A stretch of DNA of 64,000 nt from Klenkia brasiliensis (GCF_900100695.1 NZ_FNCF01000001.1:248001-312000), one strand, 5' to 3'. Positions 45,519 through 55,067 are shown, counted from the first letter of the stretch. Made by a program: numbers and translations. The notes: generated by a model not told the origin, from the letters alone.

Positions 45519-47015
45519 TCAGAGCAGCTGCTGCACGGGCTCGATCGCGAAGTAGACCACGAACAGCACGGCGACGACCCACATGAGCGGGTGCACCCGG
45601 CGCGCCCGGCCGGTGGCGGCCATCAGCACGACGTAGCTGATCGTGCCGGCACCGATGCCGTTGGTGATGGAGTAGGTGAACGGCATCAGCGCGATGGTGA
45701 GGAACGCGGGGATCGCGAGGGTGAGGTCGTCCCACTGCAGGTTGCGCACCTGGGCGATGAGCAGCGCGCCGACGATCACCAGGATCGGCGAGGCGGCCTC
45801 GGAGGGGACGACGTCCACCAGCGGGGAGAACAGCGTGGCGACGAGGAAGAGCACGCCGGTCACCACGCTGGCCAGGCCCGTGCGGGCGCCGTCGGCGACG
45901 CCGGCGGTGGACTCCACGTAGGTCGTGTTGGAGGAGATGCTGGCCGCACCGCCGGCCGCGGCGGCCAGCGAGTCGACCAGCAGCACGGGCTGGGAGCGGG
46001 GCAGGTTGTTGTGCTCGTCGAGCAGGCCGGCCTCGGCGCCGACGGCGGTGACCGAGCCGACGGTGTCGAAGAAGTCGGCCAGCATGAGCGCGAAGACGAT
46101 GAGCAGCGCAGCGACGACGCCGATCCGGGAGAAGCCGCCGAACAGCGAGAACTGGCCGATCTGGGAGAAGTCGGGCAGCCCGACGACCTGGTCGGGCAGC
46201 GTGGGCACCTGCAGCGCCCAGCCCTTGGGGTTGACCGACCCGTCGGCCCCGAACGTCGGCCCGACCTTCGCGACCGCCTCGACCACGATGGCCACGACGG
46301 TGGTGACGACCAGGCCGATGAGCAACGCGCCGCGGGTCCTGCGGACCACCAGCACCGAGGTGAGCAGCAGGCCCACGACGAAGACCAGCTGCGGCCAGCT
46401 GGCCAGGCTGCCGTCGATGCCGAACGTGATGGGCACCGTGCCGCTCTGCGCACGGCGGACGAAGCCGGAGTCGACCAGGCCGATGAGGGCGATGAAGAAG
46501 CCGATCCCGACGGCGATGGCGGTCTTGAGCTGGTCGGGGATGGCCGCGAAGACGGCCTTGCGGAACCCGGTGAGCACCAGGACGGTGATGAGCAGGCCCT
46601 CGAGGACGACCAGGCCCATGATCTCGGGCCAGGACATCTGCGTCGCCGCGTAGGCGGCGACGACGGCGTTGATGCCGAGGCCGGCGGCGAGGGCGAACGG
46701 GTACCGGCCGACGACCCCCATGACCACGGTCAGCAGGCCCGCCACCAGCGCGGTCACGGCCGCGACGGAGCCGAAGTCCAGGGTGTTCCCGTCGACGTCC
46801 GCGCCGGACAGGATGATCGGGTTGAGCACCACGATGTAGGCCATCGTGAAGAACGTGACCACCCCGCCGCGCACCTCGCGGCCGACGGTGGACCGCCGGG
46901 CGCTGATGGAGAAGTAGCGGTCCAGCCCGTTGCGGGGCTTGACCTGCGGCCCGGCGCTGCGGCGCCTGGACGCGGTGGCCCCGGGGGCGTCGGTGGTCTC
47001 GATGTCGTCCGGCAC
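45519..47015 (-). CDS. NCS2 purine permease (AzgA-like)
   Basis: Adenine/guanine/hypoxanthine proton symporter of the AzgA branch; 498 residues, about 13 helices. GGVVTFFTMAYIVVLNPIILSGADVD at helix 1, PFALAAGLGINAVVAAYAATQMSWPE, LMLADFFDTVGSVTAVGAEAGLLD with its conserved Asp, and ISSNTTYVESTAGVADGARTGLASV with Glu-Ser-Thr are all diagnostic. GTG preceded at 6 bases by CACCCT. Divergent from the DUF2530 gene with 58 bases between starts. Converges toward nothing; ends shortly before the marR promoter region. Confidence 0.94.
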   Translation of the reverse strand: MPDDIETTDAPGATASRRRSAGPQVKPRNGLDRYFSISARRSTVGREVRGGVVTFFTMAYIVVLNPIILSGADVDGNTLDFGSVAAVTALVAGLLTVVMGVVGRYPFALAAGLGINAVVAAYAATQMSWPEIMGLVVLEGLLITVLVLTGFRKAVFAAIPDQLKTAIAVGIGFFIALIGLVDSGFVRRAQSGTVPITFGIDGSLASWPQLVFVVGLLLTSVLVVRRTRGALLIGLVVTTVVAIVVEAVAKVGPTFGADGSVNPKGWALQVPTLPDQVVGLPDFSQIGQFSLFGGFSRIGVVAALLIVFALMLADFFDTVGSVTAVGAEAGLLDEHNNLPRSQPVLLVDSLAAAAGGAASISSNTTYVESTAGVADGARTGLASVVTGVLFLVATLFSPLVDVVPSEAASPILVIVGALLIAQVRNLQWDDLTLAIPAFLTIALMPFTYSITNGIGAGTISYVVLMAATGRARRVHPLMWVVAVLFVVYFAIEPVQQLL

Positions 47016-47021
47016 GGCGAC

Positions 47022-47027
47022 AGGGTG
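47022..47027 (-). promoter_or_regulatory. -10 element for purine permease gene
   Basis: CACCCT on the minus strand, 6 bases before GTG; leaderless configuration. Confidence 0.42.
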
Positions 47028-47061
47028 CCATGCACAACCGGTTCGGAGGTCGCGCTCTGGT

Positions 47062-47067
47062 TACAGT
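47062..47067 (+). promoter_or_regulatory. -10 element for DUF2530 gene
   Basis: TACAGT, 6 bases before the GTG at 47074; one of the best leaderless matches. Confidence 0.55.
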
Positions 47068-47073
47068 CGCGCC

Positions 47074-47283
47074 GTGCCCGCCCCGACCCGCCCCTCCCCT
47101 CCCCCGCTGCGGGTCGAGACCCGGCGGGTGGTCCTGGTCGGCATGGTGCTGTGGGCGGTCGCGCTCGTGGTCGTGCTGCTGCTCGGCGACCGCCTGGACC
47201 GCGTCTGGACCTGGACCTGCGTCTGCGGCCTCGTCCTCGCCGCCGGCGGCCTCGGCATCATGCGCTGGCAGAAGCAGGGGTAG
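47074..47283 (+). CDS. DUF2530 small membrane protein
   Basis: A 69-residue actinobacterial DUF2530 protein with two helices: VVLVGMVLWAVALVVVLLLG and TCVCGLVLAAGGLGIMRW, ending QKQG. The short basic N-terminus is Pro-rich. Function unknown; members are often found beside the NCS2 permease and MarR genes in related genomes, as here, which hints at a shared membrane role. GTG start supported by TACAGT at 6 bases upstream. Confidence 0.88.
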   Translation: MPAPTRPSPPPLRVETRRVVLVGMVLWAVALVVVLLLGDRLDRVWTWTCVCGLVLAAGGLGIMRWQKQG

Positions 47284-47493
47284 CGGGCCAGCGCAGCCCG
47301 TCCGCGACGAGGAGGCGGGGTCCGAGGCACGAGGCCCCCTCCCCGAGGAGCGGACGCCCCCACGGATGGCATCCCGAGCGCAGCGAGCGGGCGGGACCGA
47401 CGGTGGCCCGGAGGGTCACCCGAGGCCCCGCAGGAGGGCTCAGCGCACCGCGCCCAGCCCCGGTGGCCGCGGTGGGAGCGCGCAGCGCGACGA
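47284..47493. other. Gene-free 210-base region
   Basis: GC-rich stretch between the DUF2530 and DUF3027 gene stops. It contains short imperfect dyads around GAGCGCAGCGAGC (about 47374-47388) and GCGCGCAGCGCG (about 47478-47490), which may act as terminators for the convergent genes. I see no reading frame or RNA gene in it. Confidence 0.5.
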
Positions 47494-48303
47494 TCAGATC
47501 GAGTCGTAGGTGTCGGTGTTGTACAGCGGGGTCAGCTGGATCTCGCTGGTGTCCGCGGTGACCAGGTTGGCCTCGCTGTGCGCGCCGCAGCCGTGGTCGG
47601 TGGTGACGACGTGGCCGTCGGCGGGGGCGTACTCGTTGGCGCAGACGCCGAGCTCGAGCCGCACGGACCCGGCCAGCGGCATGAGGAACGCGCAGTCACC
47701 GCACGTGCCGGGGGCGTGCCGGGCCATCGCGGAGCCGGGCCCGAACTCACCGCCGCGGAAGCGGGCGAGGGCGCCGCGGCGGCCCTCGACGGAGAGCACG
47801 CGCTCCCGGCCGATGCCGATCTCCTGGGCCACGACCATGCCCGCGGGGTCGGACGCGGCGTCGTCGTCGGCGAGGTAGGCGGGGACCAGGCGCGGGTCGT
47901 CCTCGGTGACGGGGAGGACGTCGCCGACGGAGAGGTCGCCGGGGCGGATGCGCTCGTGCCAGGGCACCCAGGCCGGGGCCAGCAGCGCGGTGTCGCCGGG
48001 CAGCAGCACGACCTCGTCGACGGTGACGTGCTCGTCGCCGGGGACGTGGGCGAGGGTGACGGCCCAGTGCCAGCCGGTGTAGCCGGGCAGCGCGGCGGCG
48101 AAGGTGTGGGTGAGGACCTCGCCGAGGACACCCTGGTCGGGCACGGCCTCGCGGGCGGTGCCCAGGTGCTCACCGACCTCGTCCGCAGCGCCGGCGACCT
48201 CGACCGCCGCGGCCCGGGCGGTCTCCACGGCAGCGGTCAGCACGTCGGACGGGGACGGCACGGGGCTGGGCGCGGTGGGCGGGTGCTCGGACACGCCCTC
48301 CAT
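47494..48303 (-). CDS. DUF3027 domain protein
   Basis: Actinobacterial DUF3027 protein of 269 residues. The family core runs from TGWHWAVTLAHVPGDEHVTVDEVVLLPGDTALLAPAWVPWHERIRPGDL to a Cys/His-rich C-terminus (GTCGDCAFLMPLAGSVRLELGVCANEYAPADGHVV, DHGCGAHSE) that looks like a metal-binding site. An Ala-rich helical N-terminus precedes it. Function unknown. ATG preferred; a GTG three codons later is too near the GGAGGG to use it. Clustered with an MFS, DUF2771 and cold-shock gene as in many actinobacteria. Confidence 0.9.
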   Translation of the reverse strand: MEGVSEHPPTAPSPVPSPSDVLTAAVETARAAAVEVAGAADEVGEHLGTAREAVPDQGVLGEVLTHTFAAALPGYTGWHWAVTLAHVPGDEHVTVDEVVLLPGDTALLAPAWVPWHERIRPGDLSVGDVLPVTEDDPRLVPAYLADDDAASDPAGMVVAQEIGIGRERVLSVEGRRGALARFRGGEFGPGSAMARHAPGTCGDCAFLMPLAGSVRLELGVCANEYAPADGHVVTTDHGCGAHSEANLVTADTSEIQLTPLYNTDTYDSI

Positions 48304-48433
48304 GGTGCCCCACGACGGTCCGGGCCGGTGGGGGCCGTGACCCCGCCCGGGTGAGGTCCGCGGTGGGCAGCACCGGGTGCGGCACCATGGGGCGCGTGAG
48401 CGGACGCGTGGGCAGGCCCGTCCGCAGGGGGCG

Positions 48434-49987
48434 GTGGTGATCCGGCCGCGCCGCCGCTGGGGCCGGCCCCCGCGGGTGGACCGGCCCGGCGCCGGGCCGC
48501 TGCGCACCCCCACCCGGCCGGTGCAGGTGCCCGGCGACGACTCCCCCACCGTGGTCGACCCGGTCGCGCCGACCGGACCGCAGACGTGGCGCCCGCCGAC
48601 CCCGGGACCGGCCGCGCCGCCGTCCCCGGGTCTGGGCGCGCGCCCGCCGAGGGTGACCGTCACCCGGGTCGCGGCCCGCCGGTCCCGGGAGCTGACGGTC
48701 GCCGCGGTGCGGCGGGTCAACGCGGCCAGCCGGGCCGACGGCGCCGGGGACAGCGGCCTGGCGCACGTGCTGTGGGTCAACGCCCTGCACACCGCCGGCG
48801 ACGCGATGATCGCTGTGTCCCTGGCCGGCACCCTGTTCTTCGCCGCCTCGACCGACGCGCAGCGCGGCAACGTGGCGCTCTACCTGCTGGTGACGATGGC
48901 GCCCTTCGCCGTCGTCGCCCCGCTGCTGGGTCCCCTGCTGGACCGGCTGCAGCGCGGCCGGCGCTGGGCGATGGCCGCGAGCCTGGTCGGCCGGGCGGTG
49001 CTGGCCCTGGTCATGGCGGCCAACTTCGACGGGTTCTGGCTCTACCCCGCGGCGCTGGGCGCCCTGGTGCTGTCCAAGGCGCACAACGTGCTGCGGGCGG
49101 CGGTGATCCCCCGCGTGGTGCCCCCGGCGATGTCGCTGACCAGCGCGAACGCCCGGACGTCGGTGTTCGGGCTGGTCACCGCGGGGGTGTTCGGCGGCAT
49201 CGGGGCCGGCATCGCGGCCTCGGCCGGCTTCCCGCCGCTGCTGTGGGCCACCGCCGCGGTGTTCACCGCCGCCGGCGCGCTGGCCCTGCGGCTGCCGCAG
49301 CACGTCGACGTCCCGGCCGGCGAGGAGGCCAGCGACCTGCTGACCACCACGATGGAGATCCCGGTGCCCGGGCGCCGGGGGCGGCCGCGGGTCGCCGGTC
49401 CGGTCGTCGACGCACTGCGCAGCGCCGCGCTCATGCGGGTGCTCGGCGGGTTCCTGACCATCTACGCGGCGTTCCTGGTCCAGGCCCAGGTGCCCGGCGG
49501 CTGGGAGCGCACCCTGGCGCTGGGTGCGGTCGCGGGCGCGGCCGGGGTGGGCAGCTTCGTGGGGACGGCGATCGGCTCCCGCCTGCACCGGGCGACGCCG
49601 GACACCCTGGTGCTGTGGTCCACGGTGGTCGCGGTGGTGACCGCGGTGGCGGCGGCGGTGTTCTTCTCGGTGGCGCTGCTGGCGGTGACCGCCGGGGTGG
49701 CGGCGCTGGCCGCGGGGCTGGGCAAGGTGTCGCTGGACGCGATCATCCAGCGCGACGTGCCCGGCGCGCAGCACGCCTCGGCGTTCGCCCGCTCGGAGAC
49801 CCTGCTGCAGCTGGCCTGGGTGCTCGGCGGCGGGCTGGGGATCGCGCTGCCGGCGACCCTCCCGGTGCTGGCGTTCGGGGTGACGGCGGGGCTGCTGGTG
49901 GTGGCCACAGGTCTGGTTGCTTGGCTGGGGCACCACCGCCGCCCCAGCCGGGGCCGGGGGCGGACGACGGGGTGGGAGCGGGCATGA
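48434..49987 (+). CDS. MFS transporter with long N-terminal cytoplasmic extension
   Basis: A 517-residue facilitator with an unusually long, Pro-rich ~95-residue cytoplasmic N-terminus (PTRPVQVPGDDSPTVVDPVAP) before helix 1 (LAHVLWVNALHTAGDAMIAVSLAGTLFF). Core motifs: PLLGPLLDRLQRGRRWAMA, VLSKAHNVLRAAVIPRVVPPAMSLTSANAR, ASAFARSETLLQLAWVLGGGLG. These mark the actinobacterial MFS of the DUF3027 cluster. GTG at 48434 or 48437; GCAGGGGG lies upstream. The stop overlaps the DUF2771 start as ATGA. Confidence 0.88.
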   Translation: MVIRPRRRWGRPPRVDRPGAGPLRTPTRPVQVPGDDSPTVVDPVAPTGPQTWRPPTPGPAAPPSPGLGARPPRVTVTRVAARRSRELTVAAVRRVNAASRADGAGDSGLAHVLWVNALHTAGDAMIAVSLAGTLFFAASTDAQRGNVALYLLVTMAPFAVVAPLLGPLLDRLQRGRRWAMAASLVGRAVLALVMAANFDGFWLYPAALGALVLSKAHNVLRAAVIPRVVPPAMSLTSANARTSVFGLVTAGVFGGIGAGIAASAGFPPLLWATAAVFTAAGALALRLPQHVDVPAGEEASDLLTTTMEIPVPGRRGRPRVAGPVVDALRSAALMRVLGGFLTIYAAFLVQAQVPGGWERTLALGAVAGAAGVGSFVGTAIGSRLHRATPDTLVLWSTVVAVVTAVAAAVFFSVALLAVTAGVAALAAGLGKVSLDAIIQRDVPGAQHASAFARSETLLQLAWVLGGGLGIALPATLPVLAFGVTAGLLVVATGLVAWLGHHRRPSRGRGRTTGWERA

Positions 49988-50496
49988 CCAGGGTGGGCAC
50001 GACGGCGTCCGGTGGGGTCGCCGTCCTGGCGCTGGTGGCCGGGTGCGGCGCCGGCGGGAGCAGCGGCGCCGCCGAGCAGGGCGGCCCGCCACCCACGGTG
50101 CGCGTGCAGAGCGGCGGGCAGGACGTCACGGTGCAGCCCTCCCAGTACTGCCTGGACGGCACCGGGGAGCGCTACGCCGGCACCCCGCCGGTGATCGAGG
50201 TGCAGCCGGACTCCACCATCTCGCTCACCGTGCCCGACGCGGTCGCCCGGCAGGGCTGGAGCGTGCAGGTCTACGACGACCAGCTGCAGGACCTGCTCGG
50301 CGAGGTCGACGTCCCCGAGGACACCCCGACCTTCACCGGGATCAACAGCTCCGACGCGGTGCCGCCGGCCTACTACCTGGTGGTCGTCGAGGACTCGCAG
50401 GACAGCTCGTGCAGCGGGCTGTCGGGGGCCTGGCCGGTCGGGTTCATCCGCTCCGGCGAGGACGCCGGCACCGACCCCGCGGCCCCGACGGGCTAG
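49984..50496 (+). CDS. DUF2771-type lipoprotein
   Basis: A 170-residue exported lipoprotein. Signal peptide VGTTASGGVAVLALVAGC ends in lipobox LVAGC with the lipidated Cys at about 20, then a Gly/Ser linker. The DUF2771-like beta domain includes VTVQPSQYCLDGTGERY, ISLTVPDAVARQGWSVQVYDDQ, and AYYLVVVEDSQDSSCSGLSGAWPVGFIR. The two extracellular Cys may form a disulfide. Coupled to the MFS gene by ATGA. Its TAG stop shares a CTAG with the convergent cold-shock gene. Confidence 0.88.
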   Translation: MTRVGTTASGGVAVLALVAGCGAGGSSGAAEQGGPPPTVRVQSGGQDVTVQPSQYCLDGTGERYAGTPPVIEVQPDSTISLTVPDAVARQGWSVQVYDDQLQDLLGEVDVPEDTPTFTGINSSDAVPPAYYLVVVEDSQDSSCSGLSGAWPVGFIRSGEDAGTDPAAPTG

Positions 50497-50876
50497 CCCT
50501 CGAGGTCGGTGGCGACGGCGCGCAGCACCGCGGCGATCTTCGCGGCGGCCTGCCGGTCGGGGTGCCGGCCGTGCCGCAGGCCGTTGCCGACGCCGTCGAG
50601 CAGCCGGATGAGGTCCTCGATGATCGGGACCAGGTCGTCGGGCTTCGTGCGGGTGCCCGCGACGGCCGAGGGCAGCGGGTCCAGGACGGTCACCTGCAGG
50701 GCCTGGTCGCCGCGGCGGCCGGCGACGATGCCGTACTCGACCCGCTGGCCGGGCTTGAGCTCGGGGATGCCGGCGGGCAACGCGTCCTTGTGCACGAACA
50801 CGTCGGGTCCACCCTCCTGGGAGAGGAAGCCGAAGCCCTTCTCCGGGTTGAACCACTTCACCTTGCCGCTGGGCAC
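50493..50876 (-). CDS. Cold-shock domain protein with C-terminal helical extension
   Basis: A 127-residue protein: an N-terminal OB-fold CSD (residues 1-65) with RNA-binding motifs KGFGFLSQ and DVFVHKD, starting GKVKWFNPEKGFGF, then a ~60-residue helical tail (DDLVPIIEDLIRLLDGVGNGLRHGRHPDRQAAAKIAAVLRAVATDL). The extension is typical of the actinobacterial form associated with the DUF3027/DUF2771 cluster. RNA chaperone role likely. GTG start with GAGGGAT upstream. Confidence 0.93.
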   Translation of the reverse strand: MPSGKVKWFNPEKGFGFLSQEGGPDVFVHKDALPAGIPELKPGQRVEYGIVAGRRGDQALQVTVLDPLPSAVAGTRTKPDDLVPIIEDLIRLLDGVGNGLRHGRHPDRQAAAKIAAVLRAVATDLEG

Positions 50877-51000
50877 GTCGATCCCTCGCTCCGCGTCGGA
50901 CGCGGACCGGCCGGACCGCGCCGTCCCAGGCTAGCCGCTGGGGGCGGGTCGGGCCGCTGGGTTACCGGCGAGTAGTCCGGACTCGGCGGGGGATGCGACG

Positions 51001-51330
51001 ATGCCCGCCATGGCTGCCCGCAACGCTGCGTCCCGCGTCGTCACCTCGATCGCCGCCGCCGTCCGGCTGGTGTCCTCGGTCGTGGGCGGGCTGATCGTGC
51101 TGTACGCGGTGTTCGTGCTCTTCGAGGCCAACCCGGCCAACCCGATCGTGGAGTTCACCGCCGGCGTGCGCGACGACCTGGGCGCCTTCACCCGCGACCT
51201 GTTCACCCCCGAGGACCCCAAGATCGCCGAGACGGTGAACGCGCTGATCGCCGCCATCGTCTGGGTGGTGGTGGGCAACCTGCTGTCCAAGGTCATCACC
51301 CGGCTGGCCCCCCGCACGAAGGCTGGCTGA
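51001..51330 (+). CDS. Small two-helix membrane protein
   Basis: Unrecognised 109-residue protein. Two hydrophobic segments: about 21-43 (RLVSSVVGGLIVLYAVFVLF) and 82-97 (ALIAAIVWVVVGNLL), with an acidic loop between (FTAGVRDDLGAFTRDLFTPEDPKIAETV). Similar small proteins with the VNALIAAIVWVVVGNLLSKVI ending occur in actinobacteria, without assigned role. ATG 51001, or an internal ATG three codons on. The stop sits two bases before the convergent acyl-CoA ligase stop. Confidence 0.78.
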   Translation: MPAMAARNAASRVVTSIAAAVRLVSSVVGGLIVLYAVFVLFEANPANPIVEFTAGVRDDLGAFTRDLFTPEDPKIAETVNALIAAIVWVVVGNLLSKVITRLAPRTKAG

Positions 51331-51332
51331 GG

Positions 51333-52979
51333 TCAGGCGGTGACGACCTCGGCCAGGCCGAGCTCCTCGGTGGACACCTGCCGCATCTCGACCTTGCGCA
51401 CCTTGCCGGTGACCGTCATCGGGAACCCGTCGACGACCTTGACGTAGCGGGGCACCTTGAAGTGCGCCAGCTTCCCGGCGCAGAACTCCCGCAGCGCCTC
51501 GGCGGTGAGCTCGGGGGCACCGGCGCGCAGCTGCACCCAGGCCATCAGCTCCTCGCCGTACCTGGCGTCGGGCACCCCGATGACCTGCACGTCGGCGATG
51601 TCGGGGTGGGAGTAGAGGAACTCCTCGATCTCGCGGGGGTACACGTTCTCCCCGCCGCGGATGACCATGTCCTTGATCCGGCCGACGATGTTGAGGTAGC
51701 CCTCGGCGTCCATCACCGCGAGGTCGCCGGTGTGCATCCAGCGGGCGGCGTCGATGACCTCGGCGGTCTTCTCGGGGGCGTCCCAGTAGCCGAGCATCAC
51801 CGAGTAGCCGCGGGTGCACAGCTCGCCGGGGGTGCCGCGGGGCACGGTCAGCCCGGTCTCGGGGTCGACGACCTTGCTCTCCAGGTGCGGGTGGGTGCGC
51901 CCGACGGTGGAGGTGCGGCGGTCCAGGTCGTCGTCGGCGCCGGTCTGGGTGGAGACCGGGGAGGTCTCGGTCATGCCGTAGGCGATGGTCACCTCGGCCA
52001 TGCCCATCTCGTCGACGACCCGCTTCATCACCTCCACCGGGCAGGGTGAGCCGGCCATGATCCCGGTGCGCAGGCTGGACAGGTCGTAGGAGGCGAAGTC
52101 GGTCAGCGCGAGCTCGGCGATGAACATGGTGGGGACGCCGTACAGCGAGGTGCACCTCTCGTCCTGCACCGCCTGCAGGGTGAGCGCGGGGTCGAAGCCC
52201 GGCGCCGGGATGACCATCGTGGACCCGTGGGAGGTGGCCCCGATGTTGCCCATGCCCATGCCGAAGCAGTGGTAGTAGGGCACCGGGATGCACACCCGGT
52301 CGGCCTCGGTGTAGCCGCAGCCCTCGCCGACGAAGAACCCGTTGTTGAGCAGGTTGTGGTGGGTGAGCGTGGCGCCCTTCGGGAAGCCCGTCGTCCCCGA
52401 GGTGTACTGGATGTTGATCGGGTCGTCGGCGCTGAGCTCGGCCTCGCGCTCGGCGAGGAACCCGCGGTCGGCGGCCCGGCCGGCGGCCATCAGCCGGTCC
52501 CACTCGGGGTCCCCCAGGAAGAGCACCTCGCGCAGGGCCGGGCACTCGTCCCGGACCTCGGCCACCATCGCGCGGTAGTCGCTGGTCTTGAACTCCGGCG
52601 CGGCGACCAGCACGGAGATGCCGGCCTGCTGCAGCACGTAGGACAGCTCGTGCGTGCGGTAGGCCGGGTTGATGTTGACCAGGACGACGCCGAGCTTGGC
52701 GGTGCCGTACTGCACGAACACCCACTCGGCGCAGTTGGGCGCCCAGATGCCGACCCGCTCGCCCCGGGCGACGCCGAGGGCGTGCAGGCCGAGGGCGAAG
52801 GCGTCGACGTCGGCCACCAGCTGCGGGTAGGTCCAGCGGCGGCCGGTGGCGCACTCGACGAGCGCCTCGTGCTCGCCGACCCGCGCTGCCGTCCGGTCCA
52901 GGTTGGCCCCGATGGTGTCGCCCAGCAGGGGGACCGTCCCGGTCCCGCTGGTGTAGGACGGCAGCGCGGGGGCGGTCAT
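51333..52979 (-). CDS. AMP-dependent acyl-CoA synthetase/ligase
   Basis: Adenylate-forming enzyme of 548 residues, close to fatty-acid-CoA ligases (FadD35-like). The P-loop [28 protein letters not shown], the adenylate site [42 protein letters not shown], and catalytic Lys in [15 protein letters not shown] are present. Activates a fatty or aromatic acid as acyl-CoA. The ATG overlaps the stop of an upstream 75-residue protein (ATGA, 52976-52979). Confidence 0.95.
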   Translation of the reverse strand: MTAPALPSYTSGTGTVPLLGDTIGANLDRTAARVGEHEALVECATGRRWTYPQLVADVDAFALGLHALGVARGERVGIWAPNCAEWVFVQYGTAKLGVVLVNINPAYRTHELSYVLQQAGISVLVAAPEFKTSDYRAMVAEVRDECPALREVLFLGDPEWDRLMAAGRAADRGFLAEREAELSADDPINIQYTSGTTGFPKGATLTHHNLLNNGFFVGEGCGYTEADRVCIPVPYYHCFGMGMGNIGATSHGSTMVIPAPGFDPALTLQAVQDERCTSLYGVPTMFIAELALTDFASYDLSSLRTGIMAGSPCPVEVMKRVVDEMGMAEVTIAYGMTETSPVSTQTGADDDLDRRTSTVGRTHPHLESKVVDPETGLTVPRGTPGELCTRGYSVMLGYWDAPEKTAEVIDAARWMHTGDLAVMDAEGYLNIVGRIKDMVIRGGENVYPREIEEFLYSHPDIADVQVIGVPDARYGEELMAWVQLRAGAPELTAEALREFCAGKLAHFKVPRYVKVVDGFPMTVTGKVRKVEMRQVSTEELGLAEVVTA

Positions 52980-53203
52980 GCCCGCTCTTCGGGGCGCAGC
53001 TGGACCCCGGCCCGGTTGGGCTTGTCGGTCGGGTGGGCGTAGCGCAGCCGCTCGACCGGCAGCGGGAAGGAGTGGTCCTCGCCGAAGGGCGACAGCGACC
53101 CGGTCATCTCGCTGATCAGCTCGGTCAGCGGCGGGCCGCCGTCCACGGACTGGCCCCAGGTGGGCTCGACGAGGTGGGCGGTCTTGGGGTTCTTCTTGGC
53201 CAT
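52976..53203 (-). CDS. Small protein coupled to acyl-CoA ligase, 75 residues
   Basis: A 75-residue protein without recognised domain. It begins [23 protein letters not shown], continues [43 protein letters not shown] and ends QLRPEERA. No membrane helix or Cys. AGGAGTG upstream gives a strong ribosome site, and the TGA overlaps the ligase ATG, so the ligase depends on its translation. It may be a regulator, chaperone or ligand-binding accessory; none can be claimed. Confidence 0.82.
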   Translation of the reverse strand: MAKKNPKTAHLVEPTWGQSVDGGPPLTELISEMTGSLSPFGEDHSFPLPVERLRYAHPTDKPNRAGVQLRPEERA

Positions 53204-53330
53204 GGCGCACTCCTGCCGTCGTGGCCGGCGTCCCGCCGGCGCTCGGGCCCATCGTCCCGCATCCAACCGCGCCGCCCGGCACCCACGCCAGCCCGGCCGC
53301 AACCTGCGTGCGACCTGGCCCGCGCCCGCC

Positions 53331-53336
53331 TAGGGT
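53331..53336 (+). promoter_or_regulatory. Candidate -10 of the MFS gene
   Basis: TAGGGT lies 9 bases before the GTG; a leader of two or three bases at most. Confidence 0.35.
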
Positions 53337-53345
53337 CTGCTCCCC

Positions 53346-54569
53346 GTGGGCCGCATCGTGGAGACCGTGGTGCCGGCCCGGCTGGGCACCGGCTTCCGCT
53401 GGCTGCTGGCCTCCTCGTGGACGTCGAACCTCGGCGACGGCATCGCGCTGGCGGCGGGCCCCCTGCTGGTCGCCTCGCTGACCCGGGACCCGTTCCTGGT
53501 GTCGCTGGCCGCCGGCGTGCAGTGGCTGCCGCCGCTGCTGTTCGGCCTGGTCGCCGGGGCGGTGACCGACCGGGTGGACCGGCGCCTGCTCGTGGTGGTG
53601 GTCGACCTGCTGCGCGCCGGGGTGCTCGCCGTCCTCACCCTGGCCGTGGCCACCGACCTGGTCACGATCGGGGCGCTGCTGGCCGCGCTGTTCGTGCTCG
53701 GCACCGCGGAGGTGTTCGCCGACAACGGGGCGCAGACCCTGCTGCCCACGCTGGTGCACCGCGACGACCTGGCGGTCGGCAACGCCCGGATGACGACCGG
53801 CTTCGTCACGGTCAACCAGCTGGCCGGGCCGCCGCTGGGGGCGGCGCTGTTCACCGTCGGCGCGGCGTGGGCGTTCGGCGCGGTGGCCGTGCTGGTGGCC
53901 CTGGGCGCGGTGCTGGTGTCGCGGATCGTGCTGCCCCCGGCCGAGCCGGCGGAGCGCCGGCCGGTGCACCACGAGATCGCCGAGGGGTTCCGGTGGGTGG
54001 TGCACCACGCCGCCGTCCGCACCCTGGTGCTCACCATCTTCGTGTTCAACGTGACGTTCGGGGCCGCGTGGTCGGTGCTGGTGCTCTACGCCACCGAGCG
54101 GCTCGGGCTCGGCGAGGTCGGCTTCGGGCTGGTGACCACGGCGCAGGCCGTCGGCGGCATCGCCGGCGTCGCGGCCTACGGCTGGATCACCCGGCGGGTC
54201 AGCCTGGGCAACCTGATGCGGGTCGGGCTGGTCGTGGAGACCCTGACCCACCTGGCCCTGGCGCTGACCACCAGCCCCTGGGTGGCGATGCCGGTGTTCG
54301 TCGTCTTCGGCGCGCACGCCTTCGTCTGGGGGACGACGTCGGTCACCGTGCGGCAGCGCGCCGTGCCGCGGCACCTGCAGGGCCGGGTGGGCAGCGTGAA
54401 CCTCGTCGGCACGTTCGGCGGGCTGGTCATCGGCTCGGGCGTGGGCGGGGTCGTCGCCCAGCAGACCTCGGTGACCGGGCCGTTCTGGTTCGCCTTCGCC
54501 GGGTCGGCGGTGTTCGTGGTGCTCATCTGGGGCCAGCTGCGGCACGTGGCCCACACCGACGCCGACTAG
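53346..54569 (+). CDS. MFS transporter (MFS_3)
   Basis: A 407-residue major facilitator. [30 protein letters not shown] at helix 1 is the common MFS_3 opening; loop 2-3 [50 protein letters not shown], and [25 protein letters not shown]. Twelve helices. GTG start after a TAGGGT 9 bases upstream. Single gene between divergent and convergent neighbours. Probably drug efflux. Confidence 0.92.
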   Translation: MGRIVETVVPARLGTGFRWLLASSWTSNLGDGIALAAGPLLVASLTRDPFLVSLAAGVQWLPPLLFGLVAGAVTDRVDRRLLVVVVDLLRAGVLAVLTLAVATDLVTIGALLAALFVLGTAEVFADNGAQTLLPTLVHRDDLAVGNARMTTGFVTVNQLAGPPLGAALFTVGAAWAFGAVAVLVALGAVLVSRIVLPPAEPAERRPVHHEIAEGFRWVVHHAAVRTLVLTIFVFNVTFGAAWSVLVLYATERLGLGEVGFGLVTTAQAVGGIAGVAAYGWITRRVSLGNLMRVGLVVETLTHLALALTTSPWVAMPVFVVFGAHAFVWGTTSVTVRQRAVPRHLQGRVGSVNLVGTFGGLVIGSGVGGVVAQQTSVTGPFWFAFAGSAVFVVLIWGQLRHVAHTDAD

Positions 54570-55060
54570 GGCCGGCGGGCCCCGTAGAGGGTGCCGGCGC
54601 CGTCGGCGGTGAGCACCCAGCGGTCGCGGCCGACCTCGGCGACCTGCACCTCGCGCTCGTCCAGGGCCTGCACGGCCCGGGTGCGCCAGATGGTCGTCGA
54701 CTGCAGCCGCAGGTCGACGTCGCCGTCCGGTGTGGCGACCCGCAGCGTGGCCGGGCCGGCGATGCGCAGCGTGCCGGCCCGCCAGGGCGTGCCGGCCAGC
54801 GCGCGGGTCCAGGTGGTCACCCGCAGCAGCGACCCCGCCCCGGCGACGAGGGCGGCGACGCCGCCGAGCACCAGCGCCACGACGACGAGGCCGGCGAAGG
54901 GCAGCCGGGTGCCGCCGCCGGACGCCGCCTGCACGGTGGCGACGGCGAGCAGCACGGCCAGCACCAGCGCGACCGCTCCCCCGGCCAGCCAGCGCAGCGC
55001 ACCGGCGCGGGTGGCGGCCAGGGCGGCGCGGGTCTGCGGGTCGTCGAGGGCGCCGGGCAC
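54566..55060 (-). CDS. Two-helix membrane protein with PH-like domain
   Basis: Unrecognised 164-residue protein. Two helices at about 20-45 ([23 protein letters not shown]) and 51-75 ([25 protein letters not shown]), then a ~85-residue beta-rich cytoplasmic domain ([55 protein letters not shown]) resembling bacterial PH-like domains. GTG 55060 is preceded at 7 bases by CAGCAT. Divergent from the helicase-associated gene, starts 43 bases apart; overlaps the MFS stop by 4 bases. Confidence 0.72.
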   Translation of the reverse strand: MPGALDDPQTRAALAATRAGALRWLAGGAVALVLAVLLAVATVQAASGGGTRLPFAGLVVVALVLGGVAALVAGAGSLLRVTTWTRALAGTPWRAGTLRIAGPATLRVATPDGDVDLRLQSTTIWRTRAVQALDEREVQVAEVGRDRWVLTADGAGTLYGARRP

Positions 55061-55067
55061 GCACGCG

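Noticed and set aside
47374-47388. Short GAGCGCAGCGAGC dyad as a CRISPR-like or regulatory repeat
   Set aside because: Only one clear copy plus a weaker one 100 bases away; no regular spacing or spacers. Best read as a weak terminator in a gene-free gap.
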